DNA of 14,018 nucleotides from CAYPGT01 sp964512985. GTDB taxonomy: Bacteria > Cyanobacteriota > Vampirovibrionia > LMEP-6097. Below are positions 1-7,145 of this stretch, piece by piece (positions within the stretch are counted from its first letter, which is position 1; each line of letters starts with the position of its first letter). The notes beneath the pieces were generated by a model. It saw only the letters and a program-made list of their open reading frames with translations. It was not told the DNA's origin and searched no databases. The position numbers and the translations under genes are program-made. Location: NCBI GenBank assembly GCA_964512985.1, contig CAZELI010000042.1, positions 1 to 14,018 of the forward strand, given 5' to 3'.

Positions 1-320
1 AGCGTGGAGGTAATATTTCTTCAGGTGAAGAGCAGGTTTTAAATTTTGCTCGTGCGGTGATAACCGATCCACCAATCCTTATTATGGACGAGGCGACTGC
101 TAAGATAGATCTGAAAACAGAAAGAAAAATCCAGAAGGCAATGAAAGAATTTTTGCGTAATAAAACAGCGATAATTATTGCTCATAGACTAGAGACTATT
201 CGTAACTGTGATGTGATTCTTTGTTTAGACTCTGGTCAGATAGTGGAGTCTGGAACTCATGATGAGTTAATGCAGAAGCATGGTGTTTATAGGAAGCTTA
301 TAGAAGCACATGAAATTTAA
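1..320 (+). CDS. ABC transporter ATP-binding domain, C-terminal end (partial)
   Basis: This is the 3' end of an ABC transporter gene; its 5' part lies outside the window and codons are in frame from base 3. The visible stretch runs from an ABC signature variant (NISSGEEQ) through Walker B (ILIMDEAT), a D-loop variant (AKID where SALD is usual) and the H-loop histidine (IIAHRLETI), to a tail typical of exporter half-transporters (GTHDELMQKHGVYRKLIEAH). These motifs define the nucleotide-binding domain that hydrolyses ATP to drive transport. The order and tail resemble MsbA/MRP-like exporters, in which an N-terminal membrane domain would precede it, but that part and the substrate cannot be seen. 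The GTG at 57 is internal to the domain and is not a credible start. A palindromic element follows 20 bp after the stop. Confidence 0.9.
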   Translation, partial: RGGNISSGEEQVLNFARAVITDPPILIMDEATAKIDLKTERKIQKAMKEFLRNKTAIIIAHRLETIRNCDVILCLDSGQIVESGTHDELMQKHGVYRKLIEAHEI

Positions 321-339
321 GTGAACCGATACCCGCCGC

Positions 340-451
340 CGTCATCCTGAGGAGCAACCGTAGGTTGCGACGTAAGGATCCACTGCTACGAATAGTCTAT
401 TAAGTAAGAGTGGATCCTTACGGTCGGGCTTTGCCCTCCCTCAGGATGACG
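340..451. repeat. Palindromic repeat element with nested stems (REP/MITE-like)
   Basis: A 112-bp imperfect palindrome lies between two convergent genes. The outer arms are perfect 13-bp inverted repeats (CGTCATCCTGAGG at 340-352 and its complement at 439-451). Inside are perfect 14-bp arms (CGTAAGGATCCACT at 371-384, complement at 409-422). Between each outer and inner arm sits a small hairpin: GCAACC/GGTTGC at 354-368 and GGGC/GCCC at 426-436. The element could fold as a multi-armed cruciform. Similar GTCATCCTGAGG-type elements are dispersed in many bacterial genomes as non-coding repeats. Only one copy is visible here, so its repetitive nature is inferred. It may also act as a bidirectional transcription stop. 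Confidence 0.75.
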
Positions 452-456
452 AATGG

Positions 457-1044
457 TTAAATTAAATTCGCTCCAGCACTCCCCCATTGCTCTTCATAAG
501 TACCAGAGGTCGCATCGTCAATAAATACTTCAAAATCTTTGCCCTTAGACTTAGCTCTATATCTACCTTGATGACCTTGAGTTTTTTTGTCTAGGAAATA
601 ATATTTAGCACCACTTGGTCTTAAAAATACTACTTGCTGAGCATAGTCTATTTCTAATTCAGCACCTGCGGCAAATTCGTTTAATATAACGATGTTTTTT
701 AAACCTTCTGGGCTTGTTTTAAATTCTGCTTTAGCGTTGCTTTTTAAACTTAGAGTTATATGAGCTGGATCGTTAACGCTGCGCTGTAAGTCAATTAATG
801 CTTTGCTATTTTCTATAATACTAAGAGTTGCTTTGTTGGCATTATTCTGAAGCGCTGTATATTGGATAATATTTCTAAGACTTTGGGCTAATTTAAAATT
901 CTCTGAACTACCATCAGGATTTCTTTGTCCTGCAATAATAGAACCATCTTTAAACTGTATAGCTTTACCAGAACCTATAAGTTGCACGGCACCATTATTA
1001 TTAATGACTTTACCGATCTCTCTTTTGGGTGTTATCTGGGTCAT
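457..1044 (-). CDS. Hypothetical protein, 195 aa
   Basis: An uninterrupted minus-strand reading frame, convergent with the ABC transporter and divergent from the respiratory operon. I do not recognise a family. The protein shows no signal peptide, membrane segment or cysteine motif. It begins with a short polar stretch (MTQITPKREIGK), has a Lys/Asn-rich middle that looks mixed alpha/beta (about residues 50-110), and ends in a Gly/Lys/Tyr-rich part (about residues 145-195). It looks soluble. No good Shine-Dalgarno lies upstream of the ATG; the nearest purine patch, GGCGGA, is about 12 nt away. Its neighbours suggest no function. It is taken as real because the frame is long and otherwise occupies an empty region. 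Confidence 0.65.
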   Translation of the reverse strand: MTQITPKREIGKVINNNGAVQLIGSGKAIQFKDGSIIAGQRNPDGSSENFKLAQSLRNIIQYTALQNNANKATLSIIENSKALIDLQRSVNDPAHITLSLKSNAKAEFKTSPEGLKNIVILNEFAAGAELEIDYAQQVVFLRPSGAKYYFLDKKTQGHQGRYRAKSKGKDFEVFIDDATSGTYEEQWGSAGANLI

Positions 1045-1112
1045 TTTGTTGTTGTGTCCGCCAAAGAGAGAATAACAGTTCTAAATTAAGGTTCGATTAA
1101 ATTACAAGAAAC

Positions 1113-1141
1113 ACTAGACGGCTTTGCCTTTCTTATATATT
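1113..1141 (+). promoter_or_regulatory. Possible promoter of the respiratory operon
   Basis: The 124-bp divergent gap before the oxidase gene must hold the operon promoter. A TATATT hexamer at 1136-1141 could be a -10 element, with a weak -35 match (TAGACG) at 1115-1120 and a short 15-bp spacer. No convincing FNR-type TTGAT-N4-ATCAA palindrome is visible. This is a weak pattern match only. Confidence 0.2.
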
Positions 1142-1168
1142 ATTGAATGCGGGTGTTAAGGATATTAA

Positions 1169-2560
1169 ATGGTTGCAAAAATTTTAAGTTCAGAAGAGGG
1201 TAGTTCGGCAAAGTTCTTTATGTTCTCTGCTATAGTCTGGCTCGTTATAGGTATGGGCATGGGCTTGCTTGGTGCTTTAGAATTCTCATTTCCAGATTTG
1301 ACTAAGGGTGTATCTCAATTGGCATTCACGCATTTAAGACCTGCACACGTAAACATGGTGGCTTTTGGTTGGTTATCCATGGCCAATATTGGTTCAGCTT
1401 TATATATCATTCCTGCTTTATGTAAAACTAAACTTTATTCAGAGAAATTTGCGAATTTTGTTTGCTATGTTTGGAATTTTGTTGTTGCTGCTGGTTGTTG
1501 GGGACTACTCAACGGTTACACAGAAGGGCGTGAATATGCTGAATTCAGAGAACCGTTTGATATTTTAGTTCTTATAGGTTTATTCTCTCTTTCTTATAAT
1601 TTATTTAGGACAGTACTTAATAGGAACGTCAAAAAACTCTATGTATCAGTTTGGTATATTATGGGTGCGTTTTTCTGGATGCCGTTAGTGTATTTAGTTG
1701 GTAATAGAACTTTCGTTGCTATGAGTGGTCTTAATGATGGTATTTTGAATTGGTTCTATGGACATAATATTTTAGGTCTTTGGTTTACTGTTCTTGGCGT
1801 AGGAATCGCTTACTATATGCTTCCTAAGATGAGTGGTAAGCCTATCTGGAGTCATAGTTTATCAATGCTTGGCTTCTGGACTATTGCATTCTTCTATGCA
1901 CCTACTGGTACTCACCATTTATTACAGTCACCTGTTCCTGAGTGGCTTAAAGCACTTGCGGTAATTTTCTCAGCTGCTTTATTAATACCAGTGATTACGG
2001 TATTAACTAATTTCTATATGACCATGAAAGGTTCTTGGTGGATGATAACTACGAATATGCCACTTCGTTTCGTTATGACTGGTGCTTTCTGGTATTTCAT
2101 TGTTTGTATTCAAGGTCCTTTCCAAGCGACTAGAGGTATTAATTGGTACATCCATTTCACTCAATGGGTTGTAGGACACGCTCACGCAGCATTACTTGGT
2201 ACCTTTACTTTCTTTGTAATTGGTGCGTTATATTATGGAATCCAAAGACTTACAGGCAGAAGGATCTATAGTGTGCGTTTAGTTAAATGGCATTATTGGT
2301 TGATTACAATAGGCTTTGCTTTATTCTTTTTAAGTTTAACTATTGCAGGCTTGCAACAGTCTGTAGGTTGGGCTCTTGGTTACCCTGTGAATCAGTGGTC
2401 TTTAACTCTCATGCCAATGTGGTTGGTAAGATCGATTGGTGGTACTTTTATGTTCATCAGTAGTTGTTTATTTGCTTACAATATTTATATGACAATGCAT
2501 ACTAAGTCAGATTCTAGTTCTGACGAACTTGATCTGGCAGTTCCAGTGGAGGGCAAATAA
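1169..2560 (+). CDS. ccoN: Cytochrome cbb3 oxidase subunit I (CcoN)
   Basis: Catalytic subunit of a C-family heme-copper oxidase, which reduces O2 to water at a heme b3-CuB centre in the cytoplasmic membrane and contributes to proton motive force. At 463 aa it has the usual length and about 12 membrane helices. The metal ligands are visible. H60 (in RPAHVNMVAFGW) and H339 are expected to bind low-spin heme b, and H337 (in GHAHA) heme b3. H199 and H249/H250 (in PTGTHH) are expected to bind CuB. Y243 sits at the position of the cross-linked tyrosine; its spacing of 44 residues from H199 matches known CcoN proteins. The ATG is preceded by AAGGA. The next gene starts immediately after the stop. 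This family usually has high O2 affinity, so microaerobic growth is likely. Confidence 0.97.
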   Translation: MVAKILSSEEGSSAKFFMFSAIVWLVIGMGMGLLGALEFSFPDLTKGVSQLAFTHLRPAHVNMVAFGWLSMANIGSALYIIPALCKTKLYSEKFANFVCYVWNFVVAAGCWGLLNGYTEGREYAEFREPFDILVLIGLFSLSYNLFRTVLNRNVKKLYVSVWYIMGAFFWMPLVYLVGNRTFVAMSGLNDGILNWFYGHNILGLWFTVLGVGIAYYMLPKMSGKPIWSHSLSMLGFWTIAFFYAPTGTHHLLQSPVPEWLKALAVIFSAALLIPVITVLTNFYMTMKGSWWMITTNMPLRFVMTGAFWYFIVCIQGPFQATRGINWYIHFTQWVVGHAHAALLGTFTFFVIGALYYGIQRLTGRRIYSVRLVKWHYWLITIGFALFFLSLTIAGLQQSVGWALGYPVNQWSLTLMPMWLVRSIGGTFMFISSCLFAYNIYMTMHTKSDSSSDELDLAVPVEGK

Positions 2561-3646
2561 ATGGCTGAAGGACCTAAAGGATATATACTCCCTGCTTTAG
2601 TAGTGGCGTTTTCATTTATAACTATCTATACTGTTGTGGTATTAATACCAGATATGACTATGGTTAATATCAAACCTAGTCAATATGCCATGGAATACGT
2701 TGAGCATGATGCTAATGGTAAAGCTATTCTAGATGAGCATGGTAAGCCTAAACTTAATGCTGCTGGTCGTGGTAGAGCTGTCTATGTTAGAGAAGGTTGT
2801 TTCTATTGCCACTCACAGTTTGTTAGACCACAAGATCGAGACTTTGGATCTAAGGTTCATGCTGGTGATTACGTTAATGAAACTCCTAATGTTCTAGGTA
2901 CTTCTAGAACTGGTCCTGATCTGAGTAATGAAGGTGGTAAGATGCCTGATGCTTGGCATATAGGTCACCTAGATAATCCTAGAGCTTATACTCCTGGATC
3001 AATCATGCCTTCGTTTAGTTTCTTGAATGAAGAAGATAAATTAAATCTTGTTGCTTACTTACAATCATTAGGACGTAAGCGTTTTGATGATGCTAAGAAC
3101 AGACATATATATGAAGCTTTCTATCCTGAAGCTGATGATGCATTCTGGATAGCATCAGAACATCATAAACCTAACGTAGATAGTGCTGCTGCTGCTAATG
3201 GTGGTGCTGGAATATTTAGACAAAACTGTGCTGTCTGTCATGGTACTAATGGTTTAGGGAATGGACCAAACGCGCTTGCCATGAACAAGAAGCCAGCTAA
3301 CTTCTCAAGACCTTTCTATAAATCTTACTCTGATAAGACTTGGTATTATAAAGTAGCTGAAGGTGTACCAGGAACACGTATGCCGCGCTGGAAGCTGGTT
3401 CTCAAGCCTGAACAAATGTGGTACTTGGTTGCTTACTTAAAAACTCTTCCTCAAGACACTGGTGAAATCATCCAGCCTTATCAAACTATCGATGATATGG
3501 ATTGGGAAACACAATCAGTTTTACCGGAACAGCTTATTGCTAAACAAAAGCAAATTGGTGCAGCTAAACTGGATGGTAGTTTTAAACCTAATCCTGGTGG
3601 ACTTACAGGTACAGAGTTAAACGAAGGAGCTAAGAGTGGACACTAG
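2561..3646 (+). CDS. ccoO: CcoO monoheme cytochrome c subunit with an extra C-terminal cytochrome c domain
   Basis: Membrane-anchored cytochrome c subunit of the cbb3 oxidase that feeds electrons to CcoN. An N-terminal membrane helix (about residues 8-30) is followed by the CcoO signature GRAVYVREGCFYCHSQ, with heme c attached at C80/C83/H84 and likely axial Met149 (GSIMPSF). Standard CcoO ends at roughly 200 residues. This 361-aa protein continues into a second class-I cytochrome c domain with C223/C226/H227 and likely axial Met274 (TRMPRW), then a polar tail. The extra domain closely resembles the C-terminal domain of the diheme cytochrome at 4052-4822. The start is fixed by GGAGGG at 2548-2553. 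The 3' end overlaps the next gene by 11 bp. The extension could replace one heme domain of CcoP or act as a built-in electron donor. Confidence 0.92.
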   Translation: MAEGPKGYILPALVVAFSFITIYTVVVLIPDMTMVNIKPSQYAMEYVEHDANGKAILDEHGKPKLNAAGRGRAVYVREGCFYCHSQFVRPQDRDFGSKVHAGDYVNETPNVLGTSRTGPDLSNEGGKMPDAWHIGHLDNPRAYTPGSIMPSFSFLNEEDKLNLVAYLQSLGRKRFDDAKNRHIYEAFYPEADDAFWIASEHHKPNVDSAAAANGGAGIFRQNCAVCHGTNGLGNGPNALAMNKKPANFSRPFYKSYSDKTWYYKVAEGVPGTRMPRWKLVLKPEQMWYLVAYLKTLPQDTGEIIQPYQTIDDMDWETQSVLPEQLIAKQKQIGAAKLDGSFKPNPGGLTGTELNEGAKSGH

Positions 3647-3842
3647 ATTAGTAACTCTACATGATTGGATTTTGGCTACTTGTAATAAAGAGGGCATTGC
3701 AATATTTGTAGTGTCTTGCGCAGGATTCTTTCTAATAGCTTGTTGTTTAGCTTTCTGGGCATGGAAAAGTGGCGAATTTATTAATATTGAAGAAGCTAAG
3801 TACGAAATGATGGATGGAGAAATGGAAGCTTCAGGAGTTTAA
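3636..3842 (+). CDS. ccoS: CcoS-like small membrane protein
   Basis: A 68-aa protein with one membrane helix (about residues 21-43) followed by WAWKSGEFINIEEAKYEMMD. This fits the CcoS pattern of a helix ending in W-A-x-K-S-G-x-F, then an acidic E/D-rich tail. CcoS is a cbb3 assembly factor linked to cofactor insertion into CcoN; it normally sits in the ccoGHIS cluster rather than among structural subunits. The start is GTG at 3636, supported by AAGGAG at 3624-3629. The first 11 bp overlap the end of the CcoO-like gene, so translation is probably coupled. A CcoQ-like small subunit is the alternative. The KSGEF motif makes CcoS more likely. Confidence 0.65.
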   Translation: MDTRLVTLHDWILATCNKEGIAIFVVSCAGFFLIACCLAFWAWKSGEFINIEEAKYEMMDGEMEASGV

Positions 3843-3846
3843 GAAT

Positions 3847-4050
3847 ATGGCAGAGAACGAAGAGAATAAAACAAGTGAACTTATAATGGACGAGATGTCT
3901 CCGATATCTCCAGCACTATCTCGCTCATTGGTTACACCGACTTCTGAATATAGAGTTGGACACAATAAACCGCCTCTATTTTTGATAGTTCTCTATGTAA
4001 CGGTTGTACTTTGGTGCGCGATTAGTTGGATACCTTTTTATGGATATTAA
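3847..4050 (+). CDS. 67-aa single-helix membrane protein, possible detached CcoP N-terminal anchor
   Basis: The frame is open further upstream, but the ATG at 3847 is the likely start because AGGAG lies 9 nt before it (3833-3837) and the previous gene stops at 3842. The protein has a polar, acidic N-terminal half and one C-terminal membrane helix (about residues 43-62) preceded by GHNKPPLF. In CcoP an N-terminal segment with an 'NPLP-x-W' turn just before a membrane helix anchors the diheme domain. The NKPPLF-helix arrangement resembles this weakly. The next gene encodes a secreted diheme cytochrome c with no anchor, which would fit a CcoP split into two chains. The CcoP relationship is inferred; CcoQ or another small oxidase subunit is possible. 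Confidence 0.6.
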   Translation: MAENEENKTSELIMDEMSPISPALSRSLVTPTSEYRVGHNKPPLFLIVLYVTVVLWCAISWIPFYGY

Positions 4051-4051
4051 A

Positions 4052-4822
4052 ATGCAGATGAAGAAATTGACATTATTTTTATTACTAGTTCTGGCAATGC
4101 CAGCTTATGCTGTTACTCAGACCGGTTTGTCTTCAAGCTTAATCAAGGAGTGGCATTCAGAAGTTAACAGGGCTAACTGTCCTGATTTTCGCTATCCTTC
4201 TCATAAACCATCTATAGTTACTGGTGAGACTATCTATAAAGCTAACTGTGCTAGTTGTCATGGTACTCCTCCTGTGAAGAGCGATGAAGCTGTAAGTTTC
4301 ATGCGTAAGAGCAGTCCAGAGAAACAATTCGAGACTATCTGTGGAGGAAAGCATAACTTTGCTAAGACTCTCACTATTGATGATAGATGGGATTCACTAT
4401 TCTATATGAGAACTCAGATCCTAGGTTACTTCCCTGCTGGTTCTCCAGAAGCTGCTAAGATGGATGCGACCTTTGGTGGTAACTGTGCTATCTGTCACGG
4501 TACCAGAGGACAGGGTGATGGTAACTTACATAAGATGCTATTGCCACCACCTGCTAACTTTAATATGTACCAGAGACTTTATACTCGCTCCGATGAGAGA
4601 TTGTTTAATGAGATCTCATATGGGATTCCCTGGACAGGTATGCCAGCTTGGAAAGATAGACATGACTTTGATAAGCAAGAAGATTTTACGCCAGAGTTAA
4701 TTTGGAACCTTGTAAATTATGTTAGAAGTTTTGCATACTCTCAAGAAGTAGATCGTCTAGATATTGGACGCCAGAAGCTTGAGAAGTATAAAGAATCAGT
4801 AGGAGAGGTTGAGAAAAAGTAA
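4052..4822 (+). CDS. Secreted diheme cytochrome c (CcoP-like or cytochrome c1 substitute)
   Basis: Periplasmic diheme c-type cytochrome that probably carries electrons between the Rieske/cytochrome b module and the oxidase. Starting at the ATG at 4052 gives 256 aa and a clean signal peptide (MQMKKLTLFLLLVLAMPAYA, likely cleaved after AYA). In-frame ATGs at 4040 and 4058 are alternatives, and no start has a strong Shine-Dalgarno. The first heme site is C66/C69/H70 (CASCHG), with no obvious axial Met. The second is C145/C148/H149 (CAICHG) with likely axial Met197 (TGMPAW). The C-terminal domain is a close relative of the extra domain in the CcoO-like protein. The gene sits one base after the 67-aa membrane protein and just before the Rieske gene. 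It could therefore be the diheme part of CcoP or take the role of cytochrome c1. It lacks a C-terminal anchor. Confidence 0.9.
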   Translation: MQMKKLTLFLLLVLAMPAYAVTQTGLSSSLIKEWHSEVNRANCPDFRYPSHKPSIVTGETIYKANCASCHGTPPVKSDEAVSFMRKSSPEKQFETICGGKHNFAKTLTIDDRWDSLFYMRTQILGYFPAGSPEAAKMDATFGGNCAICHGTRGQGDGNLHKMLLPPPANFNMYQRLYTRSDERLFNEISYGIPWTGMPAWKDRHDFDKQEDFTPELIWNLVNYVRSFAYSQEVDRLDIGRQKLEKYKESVGEVEKK

Positions 4823-4824
4823 CT

Positions 4825-5430
4825 ATGAAATTTGAAAGAAGAGATTTTATTAAAGCATTATTAGCGATACCCGTAATTGGAGGAATCGCTAGTCTTCTAT
4901 TATCACCTTTTGTTAGATACCTTAAGCCTAGCTCTGGACCACTTGCAACAATGGAGATATTCAAGAGACCAGACAAACCATCTCCAGTAACTGAAGTTTC
5001 ATTCTCTGTAAATGATTTTCCGACACCTTGGTCTTTTAAGTATTTTATGTTTCAGGAAGCTAATAGAGAATATACTTCCGTTGGAGAACAAATTAAAACC
5101 ATTCCAGGAGCAGTTGTAAGAACTCCTACTGATGGCGGACTTGCTGAGTTTGTAGTCTTCAGTAGAGTTTGTCCACATTTAGGTTGTGTGTTCAACTTCG
5201 TTCCAGTTGAAGATGAGGTAGCTCGTGGCTATAACTACACTCCAAATGCTGGACAAAAAGTTTTTGCTTGTCCTTGTCACCTTTCAGTTTATGATCCAAT
5301 GCAAGTGGATTCTAAAGGTAGAGGTAAAGTAGTTTCTGGTCCTGCACCTAGATCACCATTCAAGTTTAACTTTGAAGTTAAAGGTGACCAGATCGTAGTT
5401 AGAAGTCTTGAATCAGGAGGTATTTCGTAA
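4825..5430 (+). CDS. Rieske [2Fe-2S] protein of a cytochrome bc-type complex
   Basis: High-potential iron-sulfur subunit that takes the first electron from quinol and passes it to a c-type cytochrome. The N-terminus (MKFERRDFIKALL) carries a twin-arginine-like start and one membrane helix (about residues 10-30), the usual anchor of Rieske proteins. Cluster box 1 is C116-P-H118-L-G-C121; box 2 is C149-P-C151-H152. C116, H118, C149 and H152 should bind the cluster, and C121/C151 should form the disulfide. S154 and Y156 are the residues known to raise the redox potential. Two oddities: box 2 reads CPCHLS where CPCHGS is usual, and about 30 residues separate the boxes, a dozen or more above the common length. 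A Pro loop (SGPAPRSPF) follows. The stop overlaps the cytochrome b start (TAATG). Confidence 0.95.
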   Translation: MKFERRDFIKALLAIPVIGGIASLLLSPFVRYLKPSSGPLATMEIFKRPDKPSPVTEVSFSVNDFPTPWSFKYFMFQEANREYTSVGEQIKTIPGAVVRTPTDGGLAEFVVFSRVCPHLGCVFNFVPVEDEVARGYNYTPNAGQKVFACPCHLSVYDPMQVDSKGRGKVVSGPAPRSPFKFNFEVKGDQIVVRSLESGGIS

Positions 5431-6884
5431 TGAGTAAACTGCCTTCAGTTACTGTTGATAGCGCACTTAAGTCGGTAAATGATCGTCTTAAGAATGTTGA
5501 TTTCTTCGACGAAACTTTCGTTGATAAGCAAAGAGAAAACGTTTGGTACAAACTCGGTCCCTTACAGTGGTTGACATGGATAGTTACTATTGTTACTGGC
5601 GCTCTTTTGGTGATGTTTTATATTCCTACTGCAGAGCAAGCCTATGACAGTATTATGGTTATCCAAGAGCATATACCTTTTGGCTGGCTTATTAGAGGTA
5701 TGCATAAGTATGGTGCTGATGCTTTCATAGTTATATGTACATTAAAGATGTATCGTATGTTTATTTGCGCAGATTACAAAGGTAATCGTGAACTTAACTT
5801 ATGGATTTGTTTCTTTTTAATGCTACTTGGTTTTTATTCAGGTCTTTCTGGATATCTTTTAATCTGGAACCAGAGAGCGTTCTGGGCTACTAAGGTATTT
5901 GCTACATTCCCTGGTTACATGGATCAGTTTGGTCTTAACTTAGCGTTTCTTGGAGAAGGTGTAGTTAATAAATTATTAGAGTGGGGTGTTCCTACTTCTC
6001 TTCCAGGCAAGTCAGTGGCTGACGGTGCTGGCATACTTCTAGACATGAAATTACTTAATACCTACGTTAACCTTAACCTTGGTATGGTGACACAGCAGAT
6101 ACTACTTGGTGGTAGTGCTATTGGACAAGCAACTATTACTAGATTCTATTCAATGCATATGGCACTTTCTACTATTGGTTTAATGGTTACAGAATTATAC
6201 TTCTATAGTAATAAAAAGAAACGCTTCAATCTCCCTTGGAGTGAGGGTTTCTTAGTGATATTTATGGTGGCTGCTGCTGCTCTAATATTCCCTGCGGAGT
6301 ATGGTGCTAGAGCTAATCCTTCTGTTACACCATTACCAATACTTTCAGATTGGTACTTCCTTGCTTTATATCAAATGTATAAGTATATCGAGCCTGTACT
6401 TGCTACTTTCGTTACTATGCTTATACCTGCAACTGTTCTTCTCATACCTTTCTTTGATAGAGGTAAGGAGAAGAGTATTGGTAAGCGTCCATTAATTTTG
6501 GCACTTTGTGTATTGGGTGCAACTAATACCATAGCTTTCTCTACTTTAATCATTCTAAATATCGCTAACATTAATAATGATCCTCCGTATTGGATTTTTG
6601 GTTCTACTATGATTGTGGCTTTAGGAATATATTTCTCACAGCTACAATACGCTGGAATCAACAGATGGAGACTCTTAACGCTCTATGTAGTGTTTATGTT
6701 TTTCTATCTTGCTAGGGTTCATACTATGCCTTATTTTGGATTACCGCTTGAAGTGCTAGATGGTACTTGGTTTAAAGATTGTCCTTGGGGACGTAAGTGG
6801 ATATTCTATGGAGGATTCTTTATAGCTCTGGTTTTGATGTATCTTTGGGAAAACAAAATTCTTGCTAAAAAGGAGACGAAGTAG
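5430..6884 (+). CDS. Cytochrome b (long form) lacking the distal heme bH histidines
   Basis: Membrane cytochrome b of a Rieske/cytochrome b complex, 484 aa, with about ten predicted helices: the usual eight plus two near the C-terminus (about residues 413-431 and 456-477). Conserved cytochrome b features include helix B (IRGMHKYGADAF), a GYLLIWNQRAFWATK segment after helix C, and RFYSMH in helix D. H92 and H243 occupy the positions of the heme bL ligands. The bH ligands expected 14 residues on are Lys106 and Tyr257 (Phe258 at +15), so only one b heme is predicted. The Qo-site PEWY motif reads SDWY (residues 306-309). The loop before helix D (about residues 160-235) is roughly 45 residues longer than in b6. 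The start has AGGAGG at 5415-5420. It is paralogous to the gene at 7501. Confidence 0.93.
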   Translation: MSKLPSVTVDSALKSVNDRLKNVDFFDETFVDKQRENVWYKLGPLQWLTWIVTIVTGALLVMFYIPTAEQAYDSIMVIQEHIPFGWLIRGMHKYGADAFIVICTLKMYRMFICADYKGNRELNLWICFFLMLLGFYSGLSGYLLIWNQRAFWATKVFATFPGYMDQFGLNLAFLGEGVVNKLLEWGVPTSLPGKSVADGAGILLDMKLLNTYVNLNLGMVTQQILLGGSAIGQATITRFYSMHMALSTIGLMVTELYFYSNKKKRFNLPWSEGFLVIFMVAAAALIFPAEYGARANPSVTPLPILSDWYFLALYQMYKYIEPVLATFVTMLIPATVLLIPFFDRGKEKSIGKRPLILALCVLGATNTIAFSTLIILNIANINNDPPYWIFGSTMIVALGIYFSQLQYAGINRWRLLTLYVVFMFFYLARVHTMPYFGLPLEVLDGTWFKDCPWGRKWIFYGGFFIALVLMYLWENKILAKKETK

Positions 6885-7145
6885 ATGTACTGGCTAGTAT
6901 TTGCTATCGCTACTTACTCTATTACCCAGTTCTTTGGTGGTTATAGATACTTTCAAGCTCATGGAGAGTTTATGGGGTATCTTATCAACGCTGCATGGCT
7001 TTTGATCTTTGTAAGCTCGATGTTTTATATGGCTTATAAGATCTATAGCGAAGAGAAAAAAAGAAATAATTTACGTATAAGCTTTGCTCCATTTGATGTT
7101 ATTTATCAATGGACCAACAAAGGAGAATTAACTCATGAAGGATAA
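6885..7145 (+). CDS. 86-aa membrane protein of the respiratory operon
   Basis: I do not recognise the family. The start directly follows the cytochrome b stop, with AGGAG at 6871-6875. The protein has one clear membrane helix (about residues 32-53), a weaker hydrophobic N-terminus (about residues 1-17), and a basic cytoplasmic-looking stretch (SEEKKRNN) ahead of an aromatic tail. It overlaps the next gene by 11 bp. Its position between two cytochrome b genes suggests a small accessory subunit of the b complex, comparable in place but not in visible sequence to the small Pet subunits of b6f. This role is inferred from context only. Confidence 0.75.
   Translation: MYWLVFAIATYSITQFFGGYRYFQAHGEFMGYLINAAWLLIFVSSMFYMAYKIYSEEKKRNNLRISFAPFDVIYQWTNKGELTHEG

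Noticed and set aside
1365..1568. Plus-strand frame inside ccoN
   Set aside because: It lies wholly within the conserved CcoN coding region in another frame, has no ribosome site and encodes no recognisable motif.
3814..3846. Upstream ATG for the 67-aa membrane protein
   Set aside because: It lies within the CcoS-like gene. The ATG at 3847 has AGGAG at the right distance and follows the previous stop.
4004..4051. Upstream TTG start for the diheme cytochrome
   Set aside because: It would overlap the 67-aa gene by almost 50 bp and put 16 residues ahead of a clean signal peptide; the ATG at 4052 fits better.
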